Positions 1 to 9,093 of a DNA stretch of 58,154 nt are shown here, in pieces. Source of the stretch: Aeromicrobium sp. GTDB lineage: Bacteria; Actinomycetota; Actinomycetes; Propionibacteriales; Nocardioidaceae. Each line of letters opens with the position of its first letter. Within the stretch, counting starts at the first letter, position 1. The stretch spans positions 1-58,154 of the forward strand of contig JAOPXO010000059.1 in the NCBI GenBank assembly GCA_025965115.1, read 5' to 3'. The notes under the pieces were generated by a model. The model was not told the origin of the DNA and made no database searches. It saw only the letters and a program-made list of their open reading frames with translations. The position numbers and the translations under genes are program-made.

Positions 1-383
1 TGATCTATCCCGGCGTCGAGATCTATGACGAATGGCCCTCAGAGGTCAACAACGTCCACGATCCGGTGCTGACCTCGGCCGGCATGCGTGCCTTCGGCCG
101 CCTCTATCTCGGCGATGACTACGGCACCGAGGACTTCCGGGCCTCGCCGATTCGCGCCGACTCCCACGCGGGACTGCCCAAGGCGTTCATCATCACCGCC
201 GAGTACGACCCCCTGCAGGACAATGGCGCGCACTATCGGGATGCGCTCGTCGCGGCCGGAGTGCCGGTGCGCTATGCCGAGTACGACGGAGCGATCCACG
301 GCTTCCTGAGCCTGCCCGGCGTCGTACCCGTGGCGAAGAAGGCGCTCGATGACATCGTGGAGTTCCTGTCCAGGGCATTGTGA
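1..383 (+). CDS. Alpha/beta hydrolase (HSL-type esterase), C-terminal part
   Basis: This is the 3' end of a carboxylesterase-like alpha/beta hydrolase; the start and the nucleophile serine lie outside the window. The frame is open from the left edge (codons from base 3) and ends at TGA 381-383. The visible part has the last two triad positions of hormone-sensitive-lipase-type esterases: an Asp in AEYDPLQD and a His in AIHGF, and the ending is family-like. The substrate cannot be told. The stop codon lies inside the promoter of the next gene, so the two genes have partly separate transcription. The family call is firm and the function is general. Confidence 0.85.
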   Translation, partial: IYPGVEIYDEWPSEVNNVHDPVLTSAGMRAFGRLYLGDDYGTEDFRASPIRADSHAGLPKAFIITAEYDPLQDNGAHYRDALVAAGVPVRYAEYDGAIHGFLSLPGVVPVAKKALDDIVEFLSRAL

Positions 384-406
384 CAGTTCTACTGTCACGA
401 TAAGAT
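378..406 (+). promoter_or_regulatory. Promoter with a perfect palindromic operator
   Basis: A -35-like TTGTGA (378-383) and a -10-like TAAGAT (401-406) are 17 bp apart. The spacer is almost filled by GTGACAG-TTCTA-CTGTCAC (380-398), a perfect 7-bp-arm palindrome. The start ATG at 415 is 8 bases after the -10, suggesting a leaderless transcript. A palindrome between -35 and -10 fits a TetR- or MarR-type repressor, but no regulator gene adjoins it in the window. It overlaps the end of the esterase gene. Confidence 0.6.
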
Positions 407-414
407 GCAGCGGT

Positions 415-1329
415 ATGAAGCGTGATCATTGGCAGCGCAAGATCGCCGGGCTCGACCCGGCGACCGACTTCGAGCAGATCATGCAGATCAACTCCTACTA
501 CGAGTTCCCCTGGGACATCCAGCAGGCGTTGAGCTTCGCGCTCTTCCGGACCTATGCGGTGCCGACGATCGGCCGGCTGCTCTACGACACCGGAGAGTTC
601 ACCACGGACACCCAGAAGCGCCACGACGACACGGCGCTCGTGCTCGAGTCGGTGCTGGTCGACGGCATGGAGTCGCCCAAGGGCCACGCTGCGGTGCGCC
701 GCATGAACCAGATGCACGGGAGCTATGACATCTCCAATGACGACATGCGCTATGTGCTGGCGACCTTCGTGGTCATTCCGGTGCGTTGGATCGCTGAGTA
801 CGGCTGGCGCAGGACCACAGCGGACGAGCTCACCGCCTCGGTGAACTACTACCAACGCCTCGGCAAGTTGATGGGCATCAAGGACATCCCGAAGGATTTC
901 GCCGGATTCGAGGAGCTGCTCGACAGCTATGAGGATGCGCACTTCGTCTTCGATGAGAAGTCGCGCGCCGTCGCCGATGCCACGCTCAGCCTCCTCGTGT
1001 CGTTCTACCCGCGGATCCTCCGGCGTCCGGTCGATGCGTTCAGTCGCGCGTTGATGGACGACCCGCTGCGCGAGGCGTTCCGGTTCAAGAAGCCGTCGCG
1101 CCCAGTCATCTGGCTGGCTCGGGGTGGCCTCAAGATGCGTGGACGTATTGAGCGGTTCATGCCGGCGCGACGCAAGCCCGTGCACGCCAATGACCTCAAG
1201 CGAGTCACCTCCTATCCCGGTGGGTTCATGGTCGAGAAGCTGGGCACGTTCCCGGCCGGAATGGGGGCACCTCCCGCGGACGCAGTCCGTGGGGGAACGC
1301 AGCTGAGTGACGAGTCCACGGTGGCCTGA
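415..1329 (+). CDS. Oxygenase MpaB family protein (DUF2236, Lcp-like)
   Basis: A 304-residue protein of the ER-bound oxygenase MpaB / latex-clearing-protein superfamily, whose studied members are heme b oxygenases. The signature RHDDTALVLESVL lies in the N-terminal third and is followed by MNQMHGSYDISNDD, typical of the family. No signal peptide is visible. I chose ATG 415 because it begins the conserved part and sits 8 bases after a clear -10; an in-frame upstream start at 349 would overlap the esterase and adds non-conserved sequence. The likely repressor site in its promoter suggests inducible expression. The substrate is unknown; actinobacterial paralogues of this family are rarely characterised. 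Confidence 0.8.
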   Translation: MKRDHWQRKIAGLDPATDFEQIMQINSYYEFPWDIQQALSFALFRTYAVPTIGRLLYDTGEFTTDTQKRHDDTALVLESVLVDGMESPKGHAAVRRMNQMHGSYDISNDDMRYVLATFVVIPVRWIAEYGWRRTTADELTASVNYYQRLGKLMGIKDIPKDFAGFEELLDSYEDAHFVFDEKSRAVADATLSLLVSFYPRILRRPVDAFSRALMDDPLREAFRFKKPSRPVIWLARGGLKMRGRIERFMPARRKPVHANDLKRVTSYPGGFMVEKLGTFPAGMGAPPADAVRGGTQLSDESTVA

Positions 1330-1390
1330 CGCACGTGACTTTGTGAACTGAGTCTCGTTGTGACCTTTCAGTAACCTGAGAGGACCCTGA

Positions 1391-3901
1391 ATGCCCAAGG
1401 TCACGCGTCATCGCCACTTCTGGCCGATCTCGATCGCGGTCACCACGATGGCCGTCACGATGGCGACCTTCCCGGCCTACGCGAGCTGGGCGCAGCAGTT
1501 CCACGGCACTCCCAAGACCGTTGTCGCAGGCAAGGTCATCGATGAGTCCAAGCCTCACTCGGACAGTGACCCCGCTACCAAGAACTCCGTCTCTCGTGCG
1601 GGCCAGGATTCCCAGACGCAGGACCCGACGACGGTCACCCAGGCGGTCGAGAACCTCAGCACCGTGGCGGCGCAGCGGGCTGAAGCCGACCCCACACTTG
1701 TCACGACCCCCGATGTCGCACCGCGCGCCAACGAACCTCAGGATCGCTACGCGATGGCCGGCGGCTGCTATGCGCTGCAGTCCGTGGCAAACCACAAGTG
1801 GGTCACCCCGGCCGGCAAGGGATACCAGGCGTCCGCGAGCTCGATCAGTGCCGCTGAACCATTCCACTTCCAGGCCACCGACCTCGGCAGCTACCTGTTG
1901 TACGGCGCCGGCAAGACCTTCCTGTCGGAGACGAAGGGAGCCTCAGCGACGGCCGCGTCCAAGCCGAGCCCCGCCGCCGAGTGGAATGCTGTCAAGACCG
2001 GATCGTCGTTCACCCTTACGCTGGTCAGCGGTGATGCTGGGCTGAACGTCGGCCCGTCCGGTGCGCTGACCGCCGGCACCGCGTCACCATTCGCGCTGCG
2101 CCTGACGACCGGATGTGATGTCTGGCCCGAGGTCGACGTCAACGTGACCGGCAACCCGTTCGCCGGCGCGACGCCTTACCAGGAAGTCCGCGGCTACCTC
2201 GACGGTCATACACACGGCATGGCCTTTGAATTCCTCGGCGGCGATGTGCACTGCGGCCGTCCGTGGCATCCGTACGGCGTGATCTACGCCCTCAAGGACT
2301 GCCCCGACCACACTCTGACTGCCGGAAGTGGCGCAGTCGTCGAGAACTTCCTCAAGGGCGGCATCCCCGTGGCGCCCCACGACACGGTCGGTTGGCCGAC
2401 ATTCAAGGACTGGCCGGCCCCGGACTCGCTGACCCACGAGGGGACCTACTACAAGTGGCTCGAGCGCTCGTGGCGAGGTGGCCAGCGCGTGCTGGTCAAC
2501 CTGCTCGTCGAGAACGACCAGCTGTGCAAGATCTACCCACTCAAGCGCAACTCGTGCGACGACATGACGTCGATCCGGTTGCAAGCTTCCGACATGCGCA
2601 AGATGGAGCGTTACATCGATGCGCAGAATGGCGGACCCGGCAAGGGCTGGTACCGCATCGTGACGGATCCGTTCCAGGCTCGTCAGGTCATCAACCAGGG
2701 CAAGCTCGCCGTCGTGATGGGCATCGAGACCAGCGTGCTGTTCGGCTGCGGCGAAACCCTCGGGCACCCCAAGTGCACCAACAGCTCGATCGACACCCAG
2801 CTCCAGGGCGTCTATGACCTCGGCGTTCGCCAGATGGAGCTCGTCAACAAGTTCGACAACGCATTGGCCGGTGTAGCGGGCGATACAGGCACCGCAGCCC
2901 CGCTGATCAACGCGGCGAACTTCCTGGAGACCGGCTCGTTCTGGGACATGCGCAAATGCACTGACCCCGATCCTGAGGTCTCCGACAAGACCCAGCTGAC
3001 TCTGCCGGGTGTGCTGCCTGCGCAGGACGCGCTGTTCGGGGCGATCGCTTCGCTCGCGCTGCCGATCAAGCTCCCGGTCTACAGCTCCGGCCCGCACTGC
3101 AACGCGCTCGGGTTGTCGACCCTCGGCGATCACACGATCGAGCAGATGGCCAAGAAGAAGATGATCTTCGACCCCGACCACATGAGCGTCGCGGCACGGA
3201 AGGCATCGCTCGATCTGGCCGAAAAGCTCAAGTACCCGGGCGTCATGTCGAGCCACTCGTGGTCGACCCCCGACGCGTACCCGCGCATCTACAAGCTCGG
3301 CGGCATGATCACGCCGTATGCAGGTGACAGCTCCGGCTTCGTCGAGAAATGGCGGAAGCACCTGACCTGGGCAGATCCGCGCTACTACTTCGGCTTCGGC
3401 TACGGCGCGGACATCAACGGTCTCGGCGCGCAGGGCAATCCGCGCGGTGCGAACGCGCCGAACAAGGTCACCTATCCGTTCAAGGGTCTCGGCGGCGTCA
3501 CGATCGACAAGCAGGTCAGTGGCAAGCGGGTCTACGACATCAATGTCGACGGAGTCTCGCACTACGGCTTGTACCCGGACTGGATCGAGGATCTGCGCAA
3601 GCAGGCCGGCAACGCCATCGTCGATGACATGTCGCGTGGCTCTGAGGCGTACCTCGACATGTGGGAGCGCGCCGAGGGCGTCAGCAACGATGCCTGCCGC
3701 GATCCGAAGGTGCTCAAGGATGAATCGGTCGTCAAGGGTCTGAAGAAGGGCACCAGCGTCAAGGATGTGCTCCTCAAGGCCGGTCAGCCGCACTCGCGCC
3801 TGGCGACGAAGTTCACGTACTGCACCAAGACGAGCAAGGGGAAGATGGTGCACCACACGGTGACGTTCTCGCAGAGTGGCACGGTCACCAAGGTCGCGTA
3901 G
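1391..3901 (+). CDS. Large secreted metal-dependent hydrolase (amidohydrolase/M19 dipeptidase-like)
   Basis: An 836-residue exported protein. The first about 32 residues form a signal peptide (basic start, hydrophobic core, end at AYA). Residues about 130-240 may be a small beta-rich or lectin-like module. The catalytic half begins near residue 270 with DGHTHG, an HxH metal motif, and contains DPDHMS (about 594) and SSHSW (about 620), reminiscent of the metal-binding strands of renal-dipeptidase or amidohydrolase barrels. Many cysteines suggest disulfides. ATG 1391 follows GAGAGGA at a good distance. Related long proteins are known in actinobacteria only as putative secreted hydrolases; the substrate is unknown, and the class call is family-level inference. 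Confidence 0.65.
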   Translation: MPKVTRHRHFWPISIAVTTMAVTMATFPAYASWAQQFHGTPKTVVAGKVIDESKPHSDSDPATKNSVSRAGQDSQTQDPTTVTQAVENLSTVAAQRAEADPTLVTTPDVAPRANEPQDRYAMAGGCYALQSVANHKWVTPAGKGYQASASSISAAEPFHFQATDLGSYLLYGAGKTFLSETKGASATAASKPSPAAEWNAVKTGSSFTLTLVSGDAGLNVGPSGALTAGTASPFALRLTTGCDVWPEVDVNVTGNPFAGATPYQEVRGYLDGHTHGMAFEFLGGDVHCGRPWHPYGVIYALKDCPDHTLTAGSGAVVENFLKGGIPVAPHDTVGWPTFKDWPAPDSLTHEGTYYKWLERSWRGGQRVLVNLLVENDQLCKIYPLKRNSCDDMTSIRLQASDMRKMERYIDAQNGGPGKGWYRIVTDPFQARQVINQGKLAVVMGIETSVLFGCGETLGHPKCTNSSIDTQLQGVYDLGVRQMELVNKFDNALAGVAGDTGTAAPLINAANFLETGSFWDMRKCTDPDPEVSDKTQLTLPGVLPAQDALFGAIASLALPIKLPVYSSGPHCNALGLSTLGDHTIEQMAKKKMIFDPDHMSVAARKASLDLAEKLKYPGVMSSHSWSTPDAYPRIYKLGGMITPYAGDSSGFVEKWRKHLTWADPRYYFGFGYGADINGLGAQGNPRGANAPNKVTYPFKGLGGVTIDKQVSGKRVYDINVDGVSHYGLYPDWIEDLRKQAGNAIVDDMSRGSEAYLDMWERAEGVSNDACRDPKVLKDESVVKGLKKGTSVKDVLLKAGQPHSRLATKFTYCTKTSKGKMVHHTVTFSQSGTVTKVA

Positions 3902-3943
3902 GGCGGCGGGAAGCATCGGCGCCGGGGTTGCGTTGACCCACAC

Positions 3944-4981
3944 GTGAGACTTTCCGTGCTTGATCTCGTGCCCGTACGTTCCGACCAGACGACCGGTGAC
4001 GCACTGGCCGCGACCGTCTCGCTGGCCCAGGTGGCCGACGGGCTCGGGTTCACCCGCTTCTGGGTCGCCGAGCACCACAACATGCCGGCCGTTGCCGCGA
4101 CCTCTCCGCCGGTGTTGATCGCGCACCTCGCGGCGCAGACCTCGTCGATCCGCCTGGGTTCCGGCGGGGTCATGTTGCCCAACCACGCTCCGCTCGCCGT
4201 CGCCGAGCAGTTCGCGCTGCTGGAGGCTGCGCACCCCGACCGCATCGATCTCGGCATCGGGCGTGCGCCGGGCTCCGATCCGGTCACGTCGATGGCGCTG
4301 CGTGGTGCGGCCGGCCGCGATGACACCGACATCGAGAATTTCCCGCAGTACCTCGACGATGTGATGGCGCTGATGGGCACCGAGGGCGTACGCGTGGCGA
4401 TCCCACGGCAGAACTACGTCCTCAAGGCGACGCCGGCGGCGGCCACCGAGCCACGGATGTGGCTGCTGGGTTCGTCGATGTATTCGGCCCACCTCGCCGC
4501 AGCCAAGGGGCTGCCATATGTTTTCGCGCACCACTTCTCAGGTCAGGGGACCGCCGAGGCGCTCGCGGTCTATCGCGCGGAGTTCCAGCCGAGCGAGCTG
4601 ACACCGGTGCCCGTGACGTTCCTGACAGTCAATGCCGTCGTGGCGGACACGTCTGACGAGGCGGCCGCGCTGATGCTGCCCAATCTCCAGCTCATGGCGA
4701 AATTGCGTACGGGCCAGCCGCTGAGCGCCCTCGACCTCGTAGAGGATGCCGAGGCCCAGGAACTCCACCCGCAACAGAAGGAACTGGTCGAGGCGGGTCT
4801 GGCCAGGGCCGTGGTTGGCGCGCCGGCCGACGCTGCAGCGCAGATCTGCGCGCTGGCCGAGACATTCGGCGTCGACGAGGTGATGATCAACCCGGTCGCG
4901 TCCGAGCGCCGCGGCACCGATCCGCGTACGGCACCTGGCCGCGAGCGCACCCTTGAGTTGCTCGCGAAGGAACTGCTCTGA
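3944..4981 (+). CDS. LLM-class flavin-dependent oxidoreductase (MsnO8-like)
   Basis: A 345-residue luciferase-like monooxygenase. The order is typical of the LLM/MsnO8 group: an N-terminal barrel strand (RLSVLDLVPV), WVAEHHNMP, the GSGGVMLPNHAPL loop, and DRIDLGIGRAPGSDP, which lines the flavin site. Such enzymes use FMNH2 or F420; which applies here cannot be read from the sequence. The start is GTG 3944, 42 bases after the previous stop, without a strong Shine-Dalgarno. It stands alone, on the same strand as the secreted hydrolase and converging on the Eis-like gene. Physiological substrate unknown. Confidence 0.85.
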   Translation: MRLSVLDLVPVRSDQTTGDALAATVSLAQVADGLGFTRFWVAEHHNMPAVAATSPPVLIAHLAAQTSSIRLGSGGVMLPNHAPLAVAEQFALLEAAHPDRIDLGIGRAPGSDPVTSMALRGAAGRDDTDIENFPQYLDDVMALMGTEGVRVAIPRQNYVLKATPAAATEPRMWLLGSSMYSAHLAAAKGLPYVFAHHFSGQGTAEALAVYRAEFQPSELTPVPVTFLTVNAVVADTSDEAAALMLPNLQLMAKLRTGQPLSALDLVEDAEAQELHPQQKELVEAGLARAVVGAPADAAAQICALAETFGVDEVMINPVASERRGTDPRTAPGRERTLELLAKELL

Positions 4982-4997
4982 GCGATCCAACCAGCGT

Positions 4998-6290
4998 CTA
5001 GAACCAGATGCTGAGCCACGGAGTGACCGTGGAATGGAACATCTCGTCGAGGCGCTCGGCGTCACCGGTGAGGCGTCCGGCTGTCGCCAGCGTCGTGGCC
5101 GGCACCCCTCCGAGGTAGATCGCACCGAGCTCACTGACCGACATCGACACCTCTGCAGGCGCGGCCACCTCGGTGACCGTCGCGGACCCGTCGGTGCCAA
5201 CCTCGAGTGCCCAGGTGCCGTCGGCGAATCCGAGAGGATCGGACACGCCGAGCACGATGCGACCTGGACTCGCGTAGGTGCGTGCCTCCAGCGCAGGTTT
5301 CACGTCGAGGATGCGGGTCCACAGGTGGTCGACGTCGCTGGTCCGGACGCTGCGGTAGTCGGCGACCATCCAACGAACCGGCTCGTTGAGAGGTCGCAGG
5401 TCGGCCTTCACCGTGGAGACGAGATCGGCTTCGAGCAGGAACCGCCACACGCCGGCGTAGGAGTCGTCGGTCGCCGCCATGAGGTAGTGGACGTTGAGCT
5501 CGTGCTCGGTGAAGTCGGTGTCGCTCTCCTTGAGGGTGAAGATTGCGAAGCCCTGTGGCGTGCCGTCGGCGTCGTCATAGCGCGCGAAGCGAAGCGGACG
5601 GACACCTTCCTCGCCGCCGATCACCCCGAGCAGCCGCTCCCAGAGGATGCCGTCGTACTGGATCTGACCCGGAGTCGAGAGGCGTGCGCGCTCGACGATC
5701 GCATGACCGTCGACCAGGAGCTGCTCCTGGGTGACGTACTGCACGCGACCGCTCGGAGTGGGGCCGGTCCAGCGGGCCCGACGGGTGTCGATGACGAGTT
5801 CGCTGGCCATCGCGGACGGACCGAACCCGAAGCGGCCATAGATCGTCGACTCAGACACGGTCAGCATCGCCACCGGGATCCCGAGGGCCGAGGCCGTGCG
5901 AAGCTCGCCCTCCATCATCGCGCGCGTGATGCCACGGCGGCGATGGCTGCCGGTCACGGCGACCGAGCTGATCGCCCACGCAAGCACAGAACCCGCTCCC
6001 GGGACCGTCAGATCGGCCGGCCAGGTGCGGAACGTCGCGACGGGCATCGAGGGGTCGGCGGCGCTGTCGTCCCAGACCCCGCTGAGGCGCATGTCGCCGT
6101 AGTAGGCCCGCACGCGCTCGATCTTGTCGAGCGGCTCGGCCGGCGCCAGGAAGTTGCGGGTGATCGACTGCGACCACGGTATGAACGCGACCGGGTCGGA
6201 CGAATCGACGAGGTCAAAGCGCAGGCCGTCTTCGGCCAGGAACTTTTGAGATGAGCTGTCGACCGGAATGGTGAGGAAGTTCTCAGTCAT
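4998..6290 (-). CDS. Eis-like GNAT N-acetyltransferase with sterol-carrier-like C-terminal domain
   Basis: A 430-residue protein with the layout of mycobacterial Eis: an N-terminal GNAT domain with the acetyl-CoA loop SSVAVTGSHRRRGITRAM (about residues 108-125), a second degenerate GNAT domain, and a C-terminal SCP2-like domain. It ends in a phenylalanine, as Eis does; in Eis the C-terminal carboxylate acts in catalysis, so this ending is meaningful. Eis enzymes acetylate amines, including aminoglycosides, but resistance cannot be inferred here. ATG 6290 follows a GATACG -10-like hexamer by 8 bases, so the mRNA may be leaderless. It converges with the LLM gene. Confidence 0.85.
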   Translation of the reverse strand: MTENFLTIPVDSSSQKFLAEDGLRFDLVDSSDPVAFIPWSQSITRNFLAPAEPLDKIERVRAYYGDMRLSGVWDDSAADPSMPVATFRTWPADLTVPGAGSVLAWAISSVAVTGSHRRRGITRAMMEGELRTASALGIPVAMLTVSESTIYGRFGFGPSAMASELVIDTRRARWTGPTPSGRVQYVTQEQLLVDGHAIVERARLSTPGQIQYDGILWERLLGVIGGEEGVRPLRFARYDDADGTPQGFAIFTLKESDTDFTEHELNVHYLMAATDDSYAGVWRFLLEADLVSTVKADLRPLNEPVRWMVADYRSVRTSDVDHLWTRILDVKPALEARTYASPGRIVLGVSDPLGFADGTWALEVGTDGSATVTEVAAPAEVSMSVSELGAIYLGGVPATTLATAGRLTGDAERLDEMFHSTVTPWLSIWF

Positions 6291-6334
6291 TTCTGCAGCG
6301 TATCGGCGCGCTCAGACGGCGATCGACGGCGCGG

Positions 6335-7633
6335 TCATGACAGCGGTTCGAAGACCGTGTCGATGACCGGGTCACCCGGCGAGAGCTGGGTCGCGGCTGG
6401 AGGCAGCTCGGCGAGTGCGCTGCTCAGCCGATTGCGCGAGACGTCGAGTGTCTCGTGATGGATGCGCTCGCCGTCCTTCACGAACTCGACCAGCAGCGAG
6501 CGGCCGGACCCGGCCGGGGGACCCCCGATGCCGATGACTTCGGTCTTCGCAACGCCGCCGGCGGTCTGCCGGCGCAACGCGTACTTGCGTCCGCCAACCG
6601 AGATCTTGCCCGTGCTGGCCTTCGCCACAGACACCATCGCGCCATCGTCACCCGCACGCGACACGAGCTTGTAGACGAAGCCACTGGTCGGGACTCCGGA
6701 GCCGGTGACCAACGCGGTGCCGACGCCGTAACCGTCAACCGGTGCGGAGGCGAGCGCGGCGATCGAGTCCTCGTTGAGGTCGCTGGTGACGGTGATCCTG
6801 GTGGTCGTCGCTCCGAGCTCGTCGAGCTGCGCACGAACCGTATGTGCCAGCGACACCAGGTCGCCGGAGTCGAGGCGTACGGCGCCCAGCTCAGGACCGG
6901 CGACGTCGACGGCGACCTGGACCGCCTCCGCGATCCCGTAGGTGTCGACCAGCAGGGTCGTGCCGGGTCCGAGCGCGCGCACCTGTGCCGCGAACGCCTC
7001 GCGCTCGGTGTCGTGCAGAAGCGTGAATGAATGTGCGCTGGTGCCGGTCGTCGGGATGCCGTAGCGGCGGCCTGCCTCCAGATTGGACGTTGCGGCAAAT
7101 CCGGCGACGTACGCGGCGCGCGCCGCGGCGACCGCCGACCACTCGTGGGTGCGGCGCGAACCCATCTCGATGCACGGTCGCCCACCGGCCGCCGTGATCA
7201 TCCGGGAAGCCGCGGAGGCGATCGCGGAGTCGTGATTGAGGATCGACAGGAAGATCGTCTCGAGGATGACGCACTCGGCGAACGTGCCCTCGACGATCAG
7301 CACGGGGGAGCTGGGGAAGTAGATCTCACCCTCGGGGTAGCCCCAGATCGAGCCGCTGAACCGGTAGGACGCCAGCCAGTCGATCGTGTCATCGTCGACG
7401 ACCTCGGCCTCTCGCAGCCAGGCGATCTCGTCCTCTCCGAAACGGAATTCCTCCAGCGCGTCGAGCAGACGCCCGACGCCGGCGACGACGCCATAACGGC
7501 GCCCTCCCGACAGCCTGCGGGTGAAGAGCTCGAATACCGACGCGCGTTGGGCGGTGCCATCGCGCAGCGTCGCCTGCAGCATCGTGAGCTCGTAGCGATC
7601 GGTCAGCAGCGCGGTGCCGGCGGCAGTGGTCAC
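6335..7633 (-). CDS. pncB: Nicotinate phosphoribosyltransferase
   Basis: A 432-residue enzyme that makes nicotinate mononucleotide from nicotinate and PRPP, the Preiss-Handler route to NAD. Recognised from the N-terminal [42 protein letters not shown], the [12 protein letters not shown] segment around the phosphate site, VRLDSGDLV and SDLNEDSI. The length fits the family. The start is GTG 7633, 6 bases after TAGCCT, consistent with a leaderless transcript. It is transcribed away from clpS; the two start codons are 87 bases apart, and this divergent pncB-clpS arrangement is common in actinobacteria. Confidence 0.95.
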   Translation of the reverse strand: MTTAAGTALLTDRYELTMLQATLRDGTAQRASVFELFTRRLSGGRRYGVVAGVGRLLDALEEFRFGEDEIAWLREAEVVDDDTIDWLASYRFSGSIWGYPEGEIYFPSSPVLIVEGTFAECVILETIFLSILNHDSAIASAASRMITAAGGRPCIEMGSRRTHEWSAVAAARAAYVAGFAATSNLEAGRRYGIPTTGTSAHSFTLLHDTEREAFAAQVRALGPGTTLLVDTYGIAEAVQVAVDVAGPELGAVRLDSGDLVSLAHTVRAQLDELGATTTRITVTSDLNEDSIAALASAPVDGYGVGTALVTGSGVPTSGFVYKLVSRAGDDGAMVSVAKASTGKISVGGRKYALRRQTAGGVAKTEVIGIGGPPAGSGRSLLVEFVKDGERIHHETLDVSRNRLSSALAELPPAATQLSPGDPVIDTVFEPLS

Positions 7634-7720
7634 CGACCAAGGCTAGCCGCGATGCGCACCCCGCAACCGTTGTCGGCCACGGCCTTGGGTGCGGTGATGC
7701 TCCTGCGACACAATGGGGGC

Positions 7721-8017
7721 GTGACCACCCCGACCCCCGTGGAGATTCTCGAGTCCGACGTCGATGACGTCGTCGAGCTCGAGGATCCGTGGGTCACGAT
7801 CGTCTGGAACGATCCGGTCAACCTGATGTCATATGTCGCGTATGTCTTCCGCAACTACTTCGGCTACACCGAGGAGAAGGCGCACGAGCTGATGCTCTCG
7901 GTGCACCATGAGGGGCGGGCGATCGTCGCCAGCGGCAGCCGCGAAAAGATGGAGCGTCACGTGCAGGCCATGCATGAGTACGGCCTGTGGGCCACTCTCG
8001 ACCGGGCCGATGCATGA
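7721..8017 (+). CDS. clpS: ATP-dependent Clp protease adaptor ClpS
   Basis: A 98-residue adaptor that hands N-degron substrates to the ClpC/ClpP protease. The conserved core is visible: [10 protein letters not shown] forms part of the N-terminal-residue pocket, and VHHEGRA follows in the next helix. GTG 7721 comes 6 bases after CACAAT (7709-7714), which has TTGGGT 18 bp upstream, and there is no well-spaced Shine-Dalgarno, so leaderless initiation is likely. The stop overlaps the next start (ATGA, 8014-8017), so clpS and the AosR-like gene form an operon, as in mycobacteria. Confidence 0.95.
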   Translation: MTTPTPVEILESDVDDVVELEDPWVTIVWNDPVNLMSYVAYVFRNYFGYTEEKAHELMLSVHHEGRAIVASGSREKMERHVQAMHEYGLWATLDRADA

Positions 8018-8598
8018 AGCCGTTCAAACGGCGGCGCCGCGGAGGTATGACCGCGACGTTCACCGCCGCGGAGGCTCACCTCCTCGCCAACCTCGCCGGG
8101 CAGGTCGTGGAGCTGCTGCGCGACCGCAACGGTCTGTCGGAGTCCGAGGCCGATCCGCTCGCGGCACAGCTCGGGATGGGCGGACCGTCGACACCGCCGG
8201 AGGACCCGGTCCTGGCGCGGCTGCTGCCCGACGCCTATCGCAGCGACGCCGACGACTCCAGCGAATTCCGCAGACTCACCGAGCGATCGCTGACCGCGGC
8301 CAAGGTCCACTACGCGGAGGATCTGATCGGCTCGCTGATCGATGGCGGACTCACCTTCGGCGCCGCGATCGAGGATGAGTCCGAAGACATCGAGATCGAG
8401 CTCAACCCCGATGCGGTCCAGTCCTGGCTGAAATGCCTCACCGACATCCGACTGTCTCTTGCCGTGCGGCTGGGCATCGAGAACGAAGAGGACGTCATGC
8501 TGGTCGCCGAGTCGGGCGATGAGGCGATCGCGGCGATGTCGGAGATCTACGACTGGCTCGGCTATGTGCAGGAGACACTCATTGGCGCCCTGGACTGA
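8014..8598 (+). CDS. DUF2017 protein, AosR-like
   Basis: A 194-residue DUF2017 protein in the position of mycobacterial aosR, directly after clpS. In Mycobacterium AosR is described as a redox-responsive regulator of the mec-cysO-cysM genes, and that operon lies 2.7 kb downstream here. The sequence has a basic start (MKPFKRRRR), an acidic central part and a C-terminal helical region. It has a single cysteine (WLKCLTD), so the closely spaced cysteine pair used for redox sensing in the mycobacterial protein is absent. It is translationally coupled to clpS by ATGA. The family call is firm; a regulatory role here is inference. Confidence 0.8.
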   Translation: MKPFKRRRRGGMTATFTAAEAHLLANLAGQVVELLRDRNGLSESEADPLAAQLGMGGPSTPPEDPVLARLLPDAYRSDADDSSEFRRLTERSLTAAKVHYAEDLIGSLIDGGLTFGAAIEDESEDIEIELNPDAVQSWLKCLTDIRLSLAVRLGIENEEDVMLVAESGDEAIAAMSEIYDWLGYVQETLIGALD

Positions 8599-9013
8599 CG
8601 TCATCGGGGCCGACCCGACGTACGCCTTCGAGCCGCTCGACACGCTGCCCGACGCTGCGGGAGTGCGGGCGCGTGTGCTTGAGGGCGCGCACGCCAAGGC
8701 CGTCGCGTTGGTGGGCTATCGCGATGACACCGAGGCCAGCGAAGTCGCCCGGCACCTGCCCTATGGCCCCCACGGTGAGGGCATCGAGGAGATCGTCTTC
8801 GCGCGCGCCGTCCCGATCGCCAGGATCGTGGAGTTCGAGGATGACGCCTGGCCCGGTGAGGATCGCACGTACGTCCTCGATGACGTCCCCGGTGCGCTCG
8901 AGCTGATCACCCGCTTTGCCGTGGAGTACGGCGCCGAAAATTCCCTCGTGCTGGTCACCGGTCACGCCGGGTTCGTGGATGCCGTACGTGCGCGGCTCAC
9001 CGCTGACGACTGA
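8582..9013 (+). CDS. Uncharacterised 143-residue protein
   Basis: I do not recognise a family. The conserved-looking frame starts well inside the end of the AosR-like gene; TTG 8582 is the best start, with AGGAGA (8570-8575) six bases upstream and a 17-base overlap with the preceding stop. The protein is acidic and soluble, has no signal peptide or membrane segment, and looks like an alternating alpha/beta domain (AVALVGYRDD, ENSLVLVTGHAG). Being third in the clpS-aosR operon, it may share their role in proteolysis or redox control, but that rests on position only. Confidence 0.6.
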   Translation: MAPWTDVIGADPTYAFEPLDTLPDAAGVRARVLEGAHAKAVALVGYRDDTEASEVARHLPYGPHGEGIEEIVFARAVPIARIVEFEDDAWPGEDRTYVLDDVPGALELITRFAVEYGAENSLVLVTGHAGFVDAVRARLTADD

Positions 9014-9093
9014 CCGACCTACGCCCCACGACGTACGCCGGCGTCATCTTGCGGTGCGACGACACCGGTGGCCGGGTCGCCTACCGTGAGAGC

